DNA of 64,000 bases from Dongia sedimenti (GCA_030715195.1 JAUYVI010000004.1:124001-188000); one strand, 5' to 3'. Positions 1-9,077 are shown, counted from the first letter of the stretch. A program made the numbers and translations. Notes: generated from the sequence alone by a model not told the origin.

Positions 1-1
1 C

Positions 2-403
2 AATCTCGACGTACGCCATGCGCTCAACGCGCCGCACAGCCTGATCCGTCATCCGGACATGCCGCGCTGCGTGTTCTGGCTGCTCTGGGAAACCATTCAG
101 GCCGGCAAGGAGATCTTCGCCTATGTGCTGAACCGCGCCGTCAACGGCGACCACTATTGGGTCTTCGCACATGTGACGCCGAGCTTTGGCGAGCAGGGCG
201 AAATCATCGGTTACCATTCGAACCGCCGCGTGCCGCGCCGCGAGCCGATCGACACCGTGATCAAGCCGATCTACGCCGAGCTGCTGGCGGTCGAGAACAG
301 CCATGCCAACCGCAAGGACGGCATGCACGCCGCCGTCGTCGCCCTGACCGAAAAGCTGAAGAGTGCCAAGGTTTCCTATGACGAGTTTATTTTCTCGATT
401 TAG
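2..403 (+). CDS. PAS-domain aerotaxis-type sensor protein (5' truncated)
   Basis: The reading frame is open from the window edge, so the start lies upstream. The 133 visible residues begin inside a PAS fold: a segment reading [13 protein letters not shown] is followed by a helix ([10 protein letters not shown]) and [13 protein letters not shown], which is the Aer/FAD-binding PAS signature order. A short helical tail of about 45 residues follows and there is no membrane segment or signalling domain. The 3' end overlaps the next gene, a chemoreceptor with no sensory domain, by 26 bp. I infer that the two polypeptides together act as an Aer-like redox or oxygen receptor. Flavin binding is inferred from the family only. 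Confidence 0.8.
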   Translation, partial: NLDVRHALNAPHSLIRHPDMPRCVFWLLWETIQAGKEIFAYVLNRAVNGDHYWVFAHVTPSFGEQGEIIGYHSNRRVPRREPIDTVIKPIYAELLAVENSHANRKDGMHAAVVALTEKLKSAKVSYDEFIFSI

Positions 404-1682
404 CCCGCTGCTGTTCATCGCACTGGCCGGTGTGTTGGGGCTGGTGGCCGTGGCGCTTGCGGTTTCCGGCCTGGCGCTTCCGGCCTATGTCCTGGGCGGC
501 CTCGCTTTGCTGGGACAGGTCTTGGCGCTGATCGGCCTTCTGCGTGAACGCCGACTGGTGGTCGAGGTCACCGCCATGCTGAAGCGCCTCAAGGCCGGCG
601 ATCTCGAGGCGCGGGTCGCCCGGATCGAAGGCAGCTCGCCGATCGAGCTGCTGGCCTGGGAAGCCAACGACGTCATCGACTTTGCCGATGCCTTCGTGCG
701 CGAGGCCACCGCTTCGCTCGAGGCGGTGAGCCGCCAGGTCTATTACCGGCGGGTGATCACCACCGGCATGCCCGGCGCCTACCGGCGCGGCGCCGATGCG
801 ATCAACGCGGCGACCGACGCCATGCAGCACAAGATCAAGAACTTCGCCGCCGCCCGCGGCACGTTCGAGCAGAACACCGCGCATGTGGTCTCCGACCTCG
901 CGACGGTCACCCTGGAGATCGGCGCGGCGGCAAGGCAGATCGGCGCCGCCGCCGGCTCGACCACCGAGCGCACCGCCGCGGCCGTCGCCGCCAGCGGCGA
1001 GGCACGGAGCAACCTGGAGACCGTGGCCGCCGCGACCGAGCAGCTCAATGCCTCGATCGCCGAGATCAGCCACCAGATCCATCGCACCGCCGAGATCGCG
1101 CATGAAGCCAAGCGCGAGACCACCGAGGCCAATGTGCGCACCCAGGTCCTGATCAAGAGCGCCGAGCGGGTGCGGCAGGTGGTCGCCCTGATCAAGGAAG
1201 TGGCCGATCACACGAACCTGATCGCGCTCAACGCCACGATCGAAGCGGCCCGTGCCGGCGAGGCGGGCCGCGGTTTCGCCGTCGTCGCCAACGAGGTGAA
1301 GAACCTGGCCGGCCAGAGCGCCCGCGCCGCCGACGAGATCACCGGCCATGTGACCGAGATCGAAGGCGGCGTCGGCGCTGTCTCCGGCGCCATCAAGGCG
1401 GCGAGCGACGTGATCACCGCCATGGACGAGGCGGCCGGGAGCATCGCATCGGCGATGGAAGAGCAGAGCGCCGCGACCAAGGAGATCGCCCGCAGCGTCG
1501 AGCAGGCCCTGGCCAGCGCCACGACCGTGGCCGGCAACATGGACGGCGTCCAGCGCGCGACCGGGGAGACGCAGAAGTCGGCCACCGGCCTCAGCCAGTC
1601 GAGCGCCGATCTGGAGACCCACAGCGGCCGGCTCTCCGGCTCGGTCGGGGCGTTCCTCGACGAGCTCAAGAAAGTGATCTGA
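378..1682 (+). CDS. methyl-accepting chemotaxis protein without periplasmic domain
   Basis: This 434-residue chemoreceptor signals to CheA/CheW. Residues about 8-55 form a hydrophobic hairpin with almost no periplasmic loop, followed by a HAMP-like stretch (about 60-115) and a long helical methyl-accepting domain. The hairpin tip carries the invariant [14 protein letters not shown] and [12 protein letters not shown] blocks. The architecture is that of the C-terminal part of Aer with the PAS domain missing; that domain is encoded by the overlapping upstream gene. I chose ATG at 378; an in-frame GTG at 363 would add five residues. The membrane hairpin is probably an anchor, with sensing supplied by the PAS partner. 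Confidence 0.88.
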   Translation: MTSLFSRFSPLLFIALAGVLGLVAVALAVSGLALPAYVLGGLALLGQVLALIGLLRERRLVVEVTAMLKRLKAGDLEARVARIEGSSPIELLAWEANDVIDFADAFVREATASLEAVSRQVYYRRVITTGMPGAYRRGADAINAATDAMQHKIKNFAAARGTFEQNTAHVVSDLATVTLEIGAAARQIGAAAGSTTERTAAAVAASGEARSNLETVAAATEQLNASIAEISHQIHRTAEIAHEAKRETTEANVRTQVLIKSAERVRQVVALIKEVADHTNLIALNATIEAARAGEAGRGFAVVANEVKNLAGQSARAADEITGHVTEIEGGVGAVSGAIKAASDVITAMDEAAGSIASAMEEQSAATKEIARSVEQALASATTVAGNMDGVQRATGETQKSATGLSQSSADLETHSGRLSGSVGAFLDELKKVI

Positions 1683-1693
1683 GACCGGCCTTC

Positions 1694-2029
1694 ATGACGT
1701 CCGAAACACGGCGCATCATCTTCTCGCCAGAGGAGCTGATCCAGGCGGTCAGTAAGCTTCGCCGCGACGAAAAGCAGCCGCTGCCGGAAAGCCGCATCCG
1801 CGGTTGCAAGGTCGAGAGTGGTGAAGGCCCGGTGCCGCAGGTGTCGCTCGTGCTGGATCCGGCGGGCGGTGACGGCGCCAGCGCGATCACGTTCCGTCCG
1901 ACCGAAATCGCCGTGGCGCTGATCAAGTTCTGCCGGCTGAAGCGGATCCCGCTGCCGAAGCGGGCGGAGAAGTCACTCGGCGTCGATCAGGGCCGGATCG
2001 CGCTGGTGCTGCATCTCGGCGAGCACTGA
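1694..2029 (+). CDS. conserved hypothetical protein, 111 aa
   Basis: This small soluble protein starts 11 bp after the chemoreceptor stop, so it is probably co-transcribed with it. It has no signal peptide or membrane segment. The sequence has an N-terminal helix (SPEELIQAVSKLRR), a central strand-rich part (VSLVLDPAGG, ITFRPTEIAVALIKFC) and a basic segment (RLKRIPLPKRAEKS). It ends at 2029, five bases before the convergent ccmI stop. I do not recognise a family. The position suggests an accessory role in the receptor unit, but nothing in the sequence proves it. Confidence 0.6.
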   Translation: MTSETRRIIFSPEELIQAVSKLRRDEKQPLPESRIRGCKVESGEGPVPQVSLVLDPAGGDGASAITFRPTEIAVALIKFCRLKRIPLPKRAEKSLGVDQGRIALVLHLGEH

Positions 2030-2033
2030 CGCG

Positions 2034-3398
2034 CTACGGCCCGAGCGAATCGATCTCGCGCTGCAGGCTGGCCCGTTGCGCCGAGCCCTCGGGAATGAGC
2101 GCCAGCACCTTCAGCCACATATCCTTCGCCGCCTGCTTGTCGCCCTGGCTGCGCGCCACCAACCCGCCGTAATAGAGGCCGAGCGGATTGTCGGGCGCGA
2201 GGGTCCGGATCTTGGTCACCGTCTCGGCGAAATTCGGCGGCAGCGTCTTGCTCAAGTCGCTGCTGCCCTCGATCAGCGCATTGGCATATTCGAGCTGCAC
2301 GTCGAGCCGGGTCGGCGCCAACGCGGCGGCCTTGGCCCAGGCAGCGCGCGCTTCGTCATGCTTGCCGAGCACGCTGTAAGCCTTGGCGAGGCGCAGCCAG
2401 CCGTCGAGATCGTCCGGCGCGGCCTTCAGGCGCTCGGCCAACTGCCCCACCATGCTCTCGATGAACGCCTGGCGTTCGCTGTCCGACATCTTGGCGGCGG
2501 CATCGAGATCGGATGGGCTCGGCGCGCCGCCGGCCTGCGGCGTCGCATTCGCGGCAGGGGCGCGGCCGGGCAAGGTGGCCGGATCCTTGCCGAGCCCGCG
2601 GGCGACGCGGTCGATATTCTGGGTGAGATCGGCATGCCATGGAACATCCGCCGGCAGGTCGCGTTCCAGCGCCAGCCAGTCCGTCAGCGCGCCGGTGGGA
2701 TCGCCGCCCTGCTCTTTGGCGAGTCCGGTGAAGAAGCGCGCGATCGGATCGGTCGGATCCGCTGCCAGGGCGGCGGCAAAGGCGGCCCGCGCCTTGTCCT
2801 CGACCCGGCCCTGCGACGCGAGGACGAGCGCGGAGCCGTAGCGCGATTGCAGCTTCGGATCGCGGTCGCCGAGTCCGAGCGCGCGGGCGAAGGCATTGGC
2901 CGCGTCGTTCGGCCGGCGCGCCACCATCAACCCTTCGCCCAGGTCACGCCAGGCGGCGGGATCGGTCGGCGCCTTCTCGACGGCGGCTTGCAGCGCCTGC
3001 AGCTCCGGCGATGCGGCGACGGAATCGGCGAGGCCTTGCGCCGGCTGCCCCGGCAGCCCGGGCGACCCGAGATGCAGGTAGAGGCCGAAGGCGCCGAGCG
3101 GCAGCACGACCGCCATGGCGATGATCAGCAGCGGCGCGGGCGCCTTGGCCGGCTGGAACTTCGGCGCATCGGCGAGCGCGAGGATGCGCCGCTCGATCTC
3201 GATCTGCGCGGCACGCGCCTGCGTCTCGTCGAGAATGCCGCGCGCCGCGTCGTGGTTGATCTCGGCCAGCTGGTCGCGATAGACGGCGAGCGCGAAGCTG
3301 CTGTCGTTCTTGAAGCGCCGGGAATCGAACAACGGCCAGGCAAGGATCAGCGCCGCGGTCAGCGTCATCACGCCGAGGATGATCCAGAGCAGGATCAT
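2034..3398 (-). CDS. ccmI: c-type cytochrome biogenesis protein CcmI (CycH)
   Basis: CcmI is the apocytochrome c chaperone of System I maturation; it hands the unfolded CXXCH polypeptide to the CcmF/CcmH haem ligation module. The 454-residue protein has an N-terminal membrane segment (residues 4-24), a cytoplasmic loop with the family-typical YRDQLAEI motif, and a second membrane segment (about 86-108). A large periplasmic part follows with TPR-like helical pairs in two groups (about 130-260 and 310-454), joined by an Ala/Pro-rich linker. This is the usual two-TM, TPR-tail layout. Its start overlaps the ccmH stop by 4 bp (ATGA), and it is the last gene of the ccm operon. Confidence 0.93.
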   Translation of the reverse strand: MILLWIILGVMTLTAALILAWPLFDSRRFKNDSSFALAVYRDQLAEINHDAARGILDETQARAAQIEIERRILALADAPKFQPAKAPAPLLIIAMAVVLPLGAFGLYLHLGSPGLPGQPAQGLADSVAASPELQALQAAVEKAPTDPAAWRDLGEGLMVARRPNDAANAFARALGLGDRDPKLQSRYGSALVLASQGRVEDKARAAFAAALAADPTDPIARFFTGLAKEQGGDPTGALTDWLALERDLPADVPWHADLTQNIDRVARGLGKDPATLPGRAPAANATPQAGGAPSPSDLDAAAKMSDSERQAFIESMVGQLAERLKAAPDDLDGWLRLAKAYSVLGKHDEARAAWAKAAALAPTRLDVQLEYANALIEGSSDLSKTLPPNFAETVTKIRTLAPDNPLGLYYGGLVARSQGDKQAAKDMWLKVLALIPEGSAQRASLQREIDSLGP

Positions 3399-3913
3399 GA
3401 TGCCCCTCGCGATCCGTCCGGGCCCTCAGCGAGCAGGCGGTTCACCCGGGCGCGCTCGCTCTCGCTCAGCTCGGGCGGCGCCAGCCCGGCACCCTCCGGC
3501 GTCGCGTTCGCTTTCCGGCGTCGCTGCAGCAGCATGACGCCGAAGCCGATGGCGACCAGGACGAAAGGGCCGACCCAAAGCAGCAGAGTCGAGGATTTGA
3601 AGGGCGGCTTCAGCAACACGAAATCGCCATAGCGCGCGACCAGGTAATCGCGGATCTCGTCCTCGTTCTTGCCGGCCGCCATCTGCTCGCGGATCGCGTT
3701 GCGGAGCTGCGCCGCGATCTCGGCATCGGATTCGTCGATCGCCTGGCTCTGACAGACCACGCAGCGGATCTCATGCATGAAGGCCCGCGCCCGCGCTTCC
3801 TGCGCCGGATCGGCCAGCGGCTTGTCGCGGGTCGGATCGGTGACGTCGGCCAGCGCGATATGCGCGTTCAGCACCAAGGCGAGGATGGCGAGCAGCCACG
3901 GCCAGGCCTTCAT
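3395..3913 (-). CDS. ccmH: cytochrome c-type biogenesis protein CcmH (CycL)
   Basis: CcmH is a periplasmic, membrane-anchored thiol oxidoreductase that reduces or holds apocytochrome c cysteines before haem attachment. The 172-residue protein has a signal peptide (residues 1-22), the RCVVCQSQ active site with Cys51 and Cys54, and the family block AAQLRNAIREQMAAGKNEDE. A C-terminal membrane helix lies at about 105-127, followed by a basic cytoplasmic tail. The length and CXXC position match single-domain CcmH/CycL, with CcmI as a separate gene. It overlaps both neighbours by 4 bp, consistent with translational coupling in the operon. Confidence 0.95.
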   Translation of the reverse strand: MKAWPWLLAILALVLNAHIALADVTDPTRDKPLADPAQEARARAFMHEIRCVVCQSQAIDESDAEIAAQLRNAIREQMAAGKNEDEIRDYLVARYGDFVLLKPPFKSSTLLLWVGPFVLVAIGFGVMLLQRRRKANATPEGAGLAPPELSESERARVNRLLAEGPDGSRGAS

Positions 3914-4452
3914 TGTTGCAGGCTCTTCAACAGCGGCCCGATCTCATTGCGCATCCGATCGGCATCGAGCGGCATCGGCAGGCGATAGCGGACGATGCCG
4001 GTCTTATCGAGGATGAAGGTCTCCGGCACGCCCATCAGCCCGAAATCGAGGCCGGTGCGGCCGCCTTCGTCGAGACCGATCTTGGCATAGGGGCTGCCCA
4101 TATCCTGAATGTACTTGGCGGTGTCGGCGGGGCGGTCCTTGAAGGCGATGCCGTAGACCGGCACGCCGTAATCCTTGCCGAGCTCGAACAGCAGCGGATG
4201 CTCCGCCTTGCAGGGCAGGCACCAGGAGGCGAAGAAGTTGATCACCGTGACATGGCCGGCGACGTCGGCGGCCGTGAGCTTGGCCGCGTCGGCCGCGAGC
4301 GGCGGCAGGTCGAATTGCGGCACGGGCTTGCCGATCAGCGCCGAAGGCAAGGCGGAAGGATCGCGGTCGGGCGCCAGGCCGCGCCAGGCGAGCCAGCCGA
4401 ACAAGGCCAGCAGCAGAATCGGCAGCGCATAAAGCAGGCGACGCATTTGCAT
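3910..4452 (-). CDS. ccmG: thiol:disulfide interchange protein CcmG/DsbE
   Basis: CcmG is a membrane-tethered periplasmic thioredoxin-like reductant for CcmH and apocytochrome c. The 180-residue protein has an N-terminal anchor (residues 5-24), then a thioredoxin fold with the active site ASWCLPC (Cys78, Cys81). It has the acidic-loop and cis-proline region GVPETF that is typical of CcmG. Length and motif spacing are normal. It starts 21 bp downstream of the ccmF stop and overlaps ccmH by 4 bp. Confidence 0.95.
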   Translation of the reverse strand: MQMRRLLYALPILLLALFGWLAWRGLAPDRDPSALPSALIGKPVPQFDLPPLAADAAKLTAADVAGHVTVINFFASWCLPCKAEHPLLFELGKDYGVPVYGIAFKDRPADTAKYIQDMGSPYAKIGLDEGGRTGLDFGLMGVPETFILDKTGIVRYRLPMPLDADRMRNEIGPLLKSLQQ

Positions 4453-4473
4453 GATTCAGAGGGGCATACGTTT

Positions 4474-6450
4474 TTATGCTCCGGTCGCCTGGACGACGGG
4501 GAGGCGGTTGGGCACGCCGATGCGATAGCGCCGGTCGCTCAAGGAAACGATGCCGCCCAGCGCCATCAAGAGCCCGCCGGTCCAGATCCAGGGCACCAGC
4601 GGCTGGTGATAGATCCGCACCGTCCAGGCTTGCTCACCCGTCCGGTCGCCGATCACCGCATAGATATCGCCGCGGATGCTGGATTCGATCGCCGCTTCGG
4701 TGGTCGGCATCTCCTGGACTTCGTATTGCCGGCGCTCGGGGTGCAGGACGGTATAGGGCTTGCCGTCGCGGGTGACGGTGAAGGTGCCGCGTTCGGCGAG
4801 ATAGTTCGGGCCGCGGACAGGCTCGACCCCGTCGAAGCGATAGATGAAGTCGCCAAGCGTCACGCTCTCGCCCAAGCGCATGGTCTTGACGCTCTCGCTC
4901 TTCCAGGCGGCGGAGCCGGTCATGCCGACGATGGCGACGGCGAGGCCGATATGGGCGAGGGTCATGCCATAGGCGCGGCGCGGCAGATGCCGGGCGCGAT
5001 TCCAGTTCTCCGCCGGTCTGGCGCGGAACAGCCGCACCCGCTCCGCCCATTCGACCAGGGTGCCGACGAACAGCCAGACACCGAGCGCGATGCCGAGCGG
5101 CGCCAGCCAGGAGCTGCCGGTTTCGCGGCTGAGCGTGTAGCCGGCGGCGAACACCGCGAGCACGCCGGCAACGGCCAGGCGTTGCAGCGCGCCGGGAAGA
5201 TCGCCGCGCTTCCAGCCGAGCAGCGGCCCCACCGCCATCAACAGCACCATCGGCACCATCAGCGGCACGAAGGTGACGACGTAATAGGGCCAGCCGACCG
5301 AGACCGCGCTGCCGCCGATCACCGAAAGCGCCAGCGGATAAAGCGTGCCGAGCAGCACCGTGGCCGCGCCGACGCTCAAAAGCAGGTTGTTCAGCACCAG
5401 GGCGCCTTCGCGGCTGATCGGCGCGAACAGCCCGCCGGGACTGAGATGTGGCGCGCGCCAGGCGAACAGCGCGAAGGAGCCGCCGAGGGCGATCCCGAGG
5501 ATCAACAGGATGAACAGGCCGCGCGCCGGGTCCTGGGCGAAGGCATGAACCGAGGTAATGACGCCGGAGCGCACCAGGAAGGTGCCGAGCAGGCTGAAGC
5601 CGAAGGCGAGGATCGCGAGCATGATGGTCCAGACCTTGAGTGCGTCGCGCTTCTCGACCACGGTCTGGCAATGAAGCAGGGCCGTGCCGACCAGCCAGGG
5701 CATGAAGGAGGCGTTCTCGACCGGATCCCAGAACCACCAGCCGCCCCAGCCCAGTTCGTAATAGGCCCAATGGGCGCCGAGCGCGATTCCCGCCGTGAGC
5801 GTGGTCCAGGCCAGCAGGGTCCAAGGTCGCACCCAGCGGGCCCAGGCGGCATCGACCCGGCCCTCGATCATCGCGGCGACCGCGAAGGAAAAGGTCATCG
5901 AGAAGCCGACATAGCCCAGGTAGAGCATCGGGGGATGGAGCGCGAGGCCGGGATCCTGCAGCAGCGGGTTGAGTTCTTGTCCTTCGAGCGGCGACGGCGA
6001 CAGGCGGGCGAAGGGATTCGAGGTGAACAGCATGAAGGCGAGGAAGGCGAAGCCGATCATGCCCTGCACCGAAAGCGCGCGGGCTTTCAGCCGCGGCGGC
6101 AGGTTCTCGCCGAACAAAGCCACCAGCGCGCCGAAGATCGCCAGGATCAGCACCCAGAGCAGCAGCGAGCCCTCGTGATTGCCCCAGGCCGCGGCGATCT
6201 TGTAGATCAGCGGCTGCTGGGAATGCGAATACTGGAACACCGTCGCGACCGAGAAATCGGAGCGCACGAAGCATGCGACCAGGGCCAGGAACGCAAAGCC
6301 GACGAAGCCGAACTGCGCGAAGGCCGCCGGCCGCGCGAAGGACATCCAGGGCCGGATGCCGCGCTGCGCGCCGACCATCGGCAGCACCGACTGCGCGAGG
6401 GACAGCACGAAGGCGAGCACCAGGGCATAGTGGCCGAACTCGGCGATCAT
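4474..6450 (-). CDS. ccmF: haem lyase CcmF
   Basis: CcmF is the polytopic cytochrome c haem lyase that takes haem from holo-CcmE and attaches it to apocytochrome c. The 658-residue protein has more than a dozen hydrophobic helices. The tryptophan-rich WWD domain lies at about residues 235-252 (WGGWWFWDPVENASF). It also has the NHEGS (91-95) and LHPPMLY (171-177) motifs and a large soluble C-terminal periplasmic region. The size and motifs are standard for the family. The start overlaps the ccmE stop by 4 bp. Confidence 0.97.
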   Translation of the reverse strand: MIAEFGHYALVLAFVLSLAQSVLPMVGAQRGIRPWMSFARPAAFAQFGFVGFAFLALVACFVRSDFSVATVFQYSHSQQPLIYKIAAAWGNHEGSLLLWVLILAIFGALVALFGENLPPRLKARALSVQGMIGFAFLAFMLFTSNPFARLSPSPLEGQELNPLLQDPGLALHPPMLYLGYVGFSMTFSFAVAAMIEGRVDAAWARWVRPWTLLAWTTLTAGIALGAHWAYYELGWGGWWFWDPVENASFMPWLVGTALLHCQTVVEKRDALKVWTIMLAILAFGFSLLGTFLVRSGVITSVHAFAQDPARGLFILLILGIALGGSFALFAWRAPHLSPGGLFAPISREGALVLNNLLLSVGAATVLLGTLYPLALSVIGGSAVSVGWPYYVVTFVPLMVPMVLLMAVGPLLGWKRGDLPGALQRLAVAGVLAVFAAGYTLSRETGSSWLAPLGIALGVWLFVGTLVEWAERVRLFRARPAENWNRARHLPRRAYGMTLAHIGLAVAIVGMTGSAAWKSESVKTMRLGESVTLGDFIYRFDGVEPVRGPNYLAERGTFTVTRDGKPYTVLHPERRQYEVQEMPTTEAAIESSIRGDIYAVIGDRTGEQAWTVRIYHQPLVPWIWTGGLLMALGGIVSLSDRRYRIGVPNRLPVVQATGA

Positions 6451-6971
6451 GGATTGCTCCCTCCCGAGCTTGCCCCGGCGGGCTTTGCCCCGCCCGACGG
6501 ATCGGCGATCGGCTGCCCGTTTTCGCCTTCCTGCCAGCGGCCGGATTCTTTCAGGGCCTTGGCGACTTCCGGCGGCATGTATTTCTCATCGTGCTTGGCC
6601 AGCACTTCCGTCGCGGTGAAATTGCCGTCGCTGCCGTAAGCGCCCTCGACCACCACGCCCTGGCTCTCGCGGAAGAGATCCGGAAGCACGCCGCGAAAGG
6701 TCACCGCCACCGTATTCGTCAGATCGGTGACCTTGAAATGGATGGTCGAGCCGTCGCCGGAGCGTTCGACGCTGCCTGCCTCGACCAAGCCGCCCAAGCG
6801 CACCACGCGTCCGGCCGCCGGCCGATCGGTGGCGATGTCGCTGGGGCTGAAGAAGTACACGATCCGGCTCTGGAACGCGAACAGCGCCAGGCCGACCGCG
6901 ACGCCGAGCAGGCAGAGGCTCGCCACCAGCAGATAAAGTCGCAGCGTCTTGCGCCTCATCCGCTGCTTCAT
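6447..6971 (-). CDS. ccmE: cytochrome c maturation haem chaperone CcmE
   Basis: CcmE carries haem covalently on a histidine in the periplasm and delivers it to CcmF. The 174-residue protein has an N-terminal anchor (residues 11-33), an OB-like beta barrel, and the haem-binding motif LAKHDEKYMPPE with His127 and Tyr131. A flexible Gly/Pro/Ser-rich tail follows, as expected. It overlaps ccmD and ccmF by 4 bp each. Confidence 0.96.
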   Translation of the reverse strand: MKQRMRRKTLRLYLLVASLCLLGVAVGLALFAFQSRIVYFFSPSDIATDRPAAGRVVRLGGLVEAGSVERSGDGSTIHFKVTDLTNTVAVTFRGVLPDLFRESQGVVVEGAYGSDGNFTATEVLAKHDEKYMPPEVAKALKESGRWQEGENGQPIADPSGGAKPAGASSGGSNP

Positions 6972-7141
6972 GCGCCAGGATCCATCGAGTCTTCCGGTCC
7001 GTCTTTGCCGTCGAGCGCGCGTTCCGCGGCTCGCAGGCGCCGCGCGGAAAGCAGGAACAGCACGACCAGCAGGATCGCGGCGACGCCGTAGCTCGGCCAG
7101 ACGAACGCGGCATAGCCGCCCATGGCGAAATACTCGCTCAT
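6968..7141 (-). CDS. ccmD: haem exporter accessory protein CcmD
   Basis: This 57-residue single-span membrane protein is needed to release holo-CcmE from the CcmABC complex. It begins MSEYFAMGGYAAFVWPSYG, the classic CcmD opening. One hydrophobic helix (about 15-36) follows, then a charged tail (RRLRAAERALDG). The ATG at 7141 overlaps the ccmC stop by 4 bp and the TGA overlaps the ccmE start. It is easily missed because of its size, but position and motif make the call secure. Confidence 0.92.
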   Translation of the reverse strand: MSEYFAMGGYAAFVWPSYGVAAILLVVLFLLSARRLRAAERALDGKDGPEDSMDPGA

Positions 7142-7917
7142 GCGCCGCTTCCCCCGGTGGTCAGGCCGGCGGTACCGCGCGGGCGCGCGGTGTTGCGGCG
7201 ATAGGCGAGGGTGCGCTGGCGCGCTTCCAGCAGCAGCGCGCGCATCCGCATGAAGGTGACCAGGAAGAAATAGCACTGGCAGGCGAGCGCCATGATCAGC
7301 AGCGGCCGCAACATCGAGGGATCGATCGAGGGCCCACCCATCTTCAGCACGCTCGCCGGCTGATGCAGCGTGTTCCACCAATCGACCGCGAACTTGATGA
7401 TCGGCAGATCGATCAGGCCGACCACGGCGAGGACCGCGGCGGAACGGCGGCCGCGCTGCCGGTCGTCGAACGCGTTCAGCAGGGCGAGGTGGCCGAGATA
7501 GAGGAAGAACAGCAGCAGGAACGAAGTGAGCCGCGCGTCCCAGGCCCAATAGGTGCCCCACATCGGCCGGCCCCAGAGCGAACCCGAGACCAGCGCCACG
7601 AAGGTGAAGACGGCGCCTACCGGCGAGGCGGCTTCGGCCGCGACGTCGGCCAGCGGATGGCGCCAGATCAGCGCGGCGGCGGAAGCGAGACCGACCCAGC
7701 CATAGGCGAACATGGCGATCCAGGCGGCGGGAACATGGATGTACATGATCCGCACCGTCTCGCCCTGCTGGTAGTCCGGCGGTGAGGCATAGAGCGCGAA
7801 ATAGAGTCCGACCGCAAAGCTGATGGCGGTCGCCGCGGCGAGCCAGGGCAGCACCCGGCTCGCGAGGCGTAAGAACCTGCCGGGATTGGCAAATCGGTGA
7901 AAGGCAGATCCGGACAT
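7138..7917 (-). CDS. ccmC: haem transporter subunit CcmC
   Basis: CcmC is the integral membrane protein that presents periplasmic haem to CcmE. The 259-residue protein has six hydrophobic helices. The tryptophan-rich signature lies at 115-132 (WGRPMWGTYWAWDARLTS) and a conserved histidine is in YIHVPAAW (His61). Length and motifs are typical. It begins the second block (ccmCDEFGHI). Its upstream neighbour on the same strand is an OmpA-like lipoprotein gene with its own terminator, not ccmB, so ccmC probably needs its own promoter in the 218 bp between them. Confidence 0.95.
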   Translation of the reverse strand: MSGSAFHRFANPGRFLRLASRVLPWLAAATAISFAVGLYFALYASPPDYQQGETVRIMYIHVPAAWIAMFAYGWVGLASAAALIWRHPLADVAAEAASPVGAVFTFVALVSGSLWGRPMWGTYWAWDARLTSFLLLFFLYLGHLALLNAFDDRQRGRRSAAVLAVVGLIDLPIIKFAVDWWNTLHQPASVLKMGGPSIDPSMLRPLLIMALACQCYFFLVTFMRMRALLLEARQRTLAYRRNTARPRGTAGLTTGGSGA

Positions 7918-8048
7918 GGGCCGGAGTTATACAAGGATCGTGCCCCCGGCAACAGTGATCCGGATCAAATGCCCGGCATCGATCCAAAGGGCGACGATCG
8001 GTCGCTGGGCTATGAAATCTCCATGCCCGGACTTGACGGGCAATCCAA

Positions 8049-8081
8049 AAGAAATCGGGCGCCACCCAGGGGTGACGCCCG
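8049..8081 (-). terminator. intrinsic terminator of the OmpA-like lipoprotein gene
   Basis: Read on the minus strand, an 11 bp stem (GGGCGTCACCC / GGTGGCGCCC with one G-T wobble) with a very short loop is followed by GATTTCTTTT. The wobble pairs only in the minus-strand RNA, which gives the direction. It lies 55 bp past the lipoprotein stop. A second 10 bp hairpin without a T-run lies at 8101-8124, between this terminator and the stop. Confidence 0.75.
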
Positions 8082-8135
8082 TTTCCTTCAGCTCGTGTCG
8101 TCTGGCCTGCCGCAGCAGGCCGGACGCAAGGGCGA

Positions 8136-8867
8136 TTACATGCCCTTGTTGTAGGTGCCGTGCGGGGCAACCATGACATCCACGCGACGATTCTCTTGGT
8201 TGTCGGTGTTGTCCGGGCTGTCCTTCGGCTCGCCGATCGCGTCGGCGGCAACGGTCGCCGCCAGCGGAACGCCGGCCTTCTTGAGAGCTTCGACGGTCGA
8301 AGCGCAACGACGACGGGCCAGTTCCTTGTTGGCGCCGGTCGAACCCTTCGTGTCGGTGTAGCAGTCGATCTGGATGTGCGAGATCGGATACTGGCTGAGG
8401 AAGTTGCCGACCTGCGCGAGCTTGCCGGCTTCCTCGGCAGTGATGCGCGAGCTGCCGGTGGCGAAGTAAACCGACGCCTTCAGCGGGCCGACATCCTGCG
8501 GGACGTGGAGCGATTCGAGATAGGCGAGGCGGGCGCGGATCGGATCGAGGATCCGGTTCAGCGCAGCTTCGGCCTTCTTGCGGTGATCCAGCGCCTCTTC
8601 CGACAGCTGCACGCCCTTTTTGCGGAGCGGCAGGTTCGTGTAGAGGTACGGCGCATCGGCATCAAGGCTCGCCTTGATGTCGGACGCTTCACGCGCCTTG
8701 TCCTCGGCTTCGACCAAATTGTACAGGAAGTCCCCGAAGTCACCTTCGCGGGTCTGGTCGACGTTGGACTTGATGTTGGAAAGATCGGGCTCACGGTTCG
8801 GAGCGGCGCACGCCGTCACGGCGAGGCAGCAGGAACCAAGCAAAAGAAGCTTGAAATCGCGAATCAT
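8136..8867 (-). CDS. OmpA-family outer-membrane lipoprotein
   Basis: The 243-residue protein has a lipoprotein signal with lipobox VTAC (Cys20). A helical, highly charged segment (about 30-120) follows. The C-terminal OmpA-like peptidoglycan-binding domain begins near VYFATGSSRIT and ends with the family block NQENRRVDVMV. It probably links the outer membrane to the cell wall. The gene lies between ccmB and ccmC, has an upstream gap of 222 bp and a downstream terminator, and so appears to be a separate transcription unit. Nothing suggests a role in cytochrome maturation. The N-terminal half has no family I can name. Confidence 0.88.
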   Translation of the reverse strand: MIRDFKLLLLGSCCLAVTACAAPNREPDLSNIKSNVDQTREGDFGDFLYNLVEAEDKAREASDIKASLDADAPYLYTNLPLRKKGVQLSEEALDHRKKAEAALNRILDPIRARLAYLESLHVPQDVGPLKASVYFATGSSRITAEEAGKLAQVGNFLSQYPISHIQIDCYTDTKGSTGANKELARRRCASTVEALKKAGVPLAATVAADAIGEPKDSPDNTDNQENRRVDVMVAPHGTYNKGM

Positions 8868-9039
8868 GGTTTAAGACCCCCTGGGACAATCTTCGGTCAT
8901 AGGCGTTGCTGCGAAACGCGTCATAGGCGCATTAACCGCTGCACCGCGCCAAGATAAGCCATTTCAAACGGCGGAATCCATGGGGATTCCAGTTTTCTAC
9001 AGCGCTCTGTGACGGAAAGCACTCCACTGTGGCGTTGAT

Positions 9040-9077
9040 GCAACAGATCGTTGCAAATTTCTCAATTTGCGAAATTG
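9040..9077. repeat. nested short inverted repeats between ccmB and the lipoprotein gene
   Basis: An AT-rich patch in GC-rich surroundings holds three overlapping small palindromes: GCAAC-N5-GTTGC (9040-9054), GCAAATT-N4-AATTTGC (9053-9070) and CAATTT-N3-AAATTG (9063-9077). It lies 13 bp past the ccmB stop and about 170 bp before the lipoprotein start, both on the minus strand. It could be an operator for the lipoprotein gene or a 3' structure for ccmAB mRNA. There is no clear T-run. Confidence 0.5.

Noticed and set aside
3913..6639. A 908-codon open frame opposite ccmG, ccmF and ccmE
   Set aside because: It is antisense to three secure genes, has a His/Arg/Glu-rich nonsense composition and no domain. 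Long antisense frames are common in GC-rich coding DNA.
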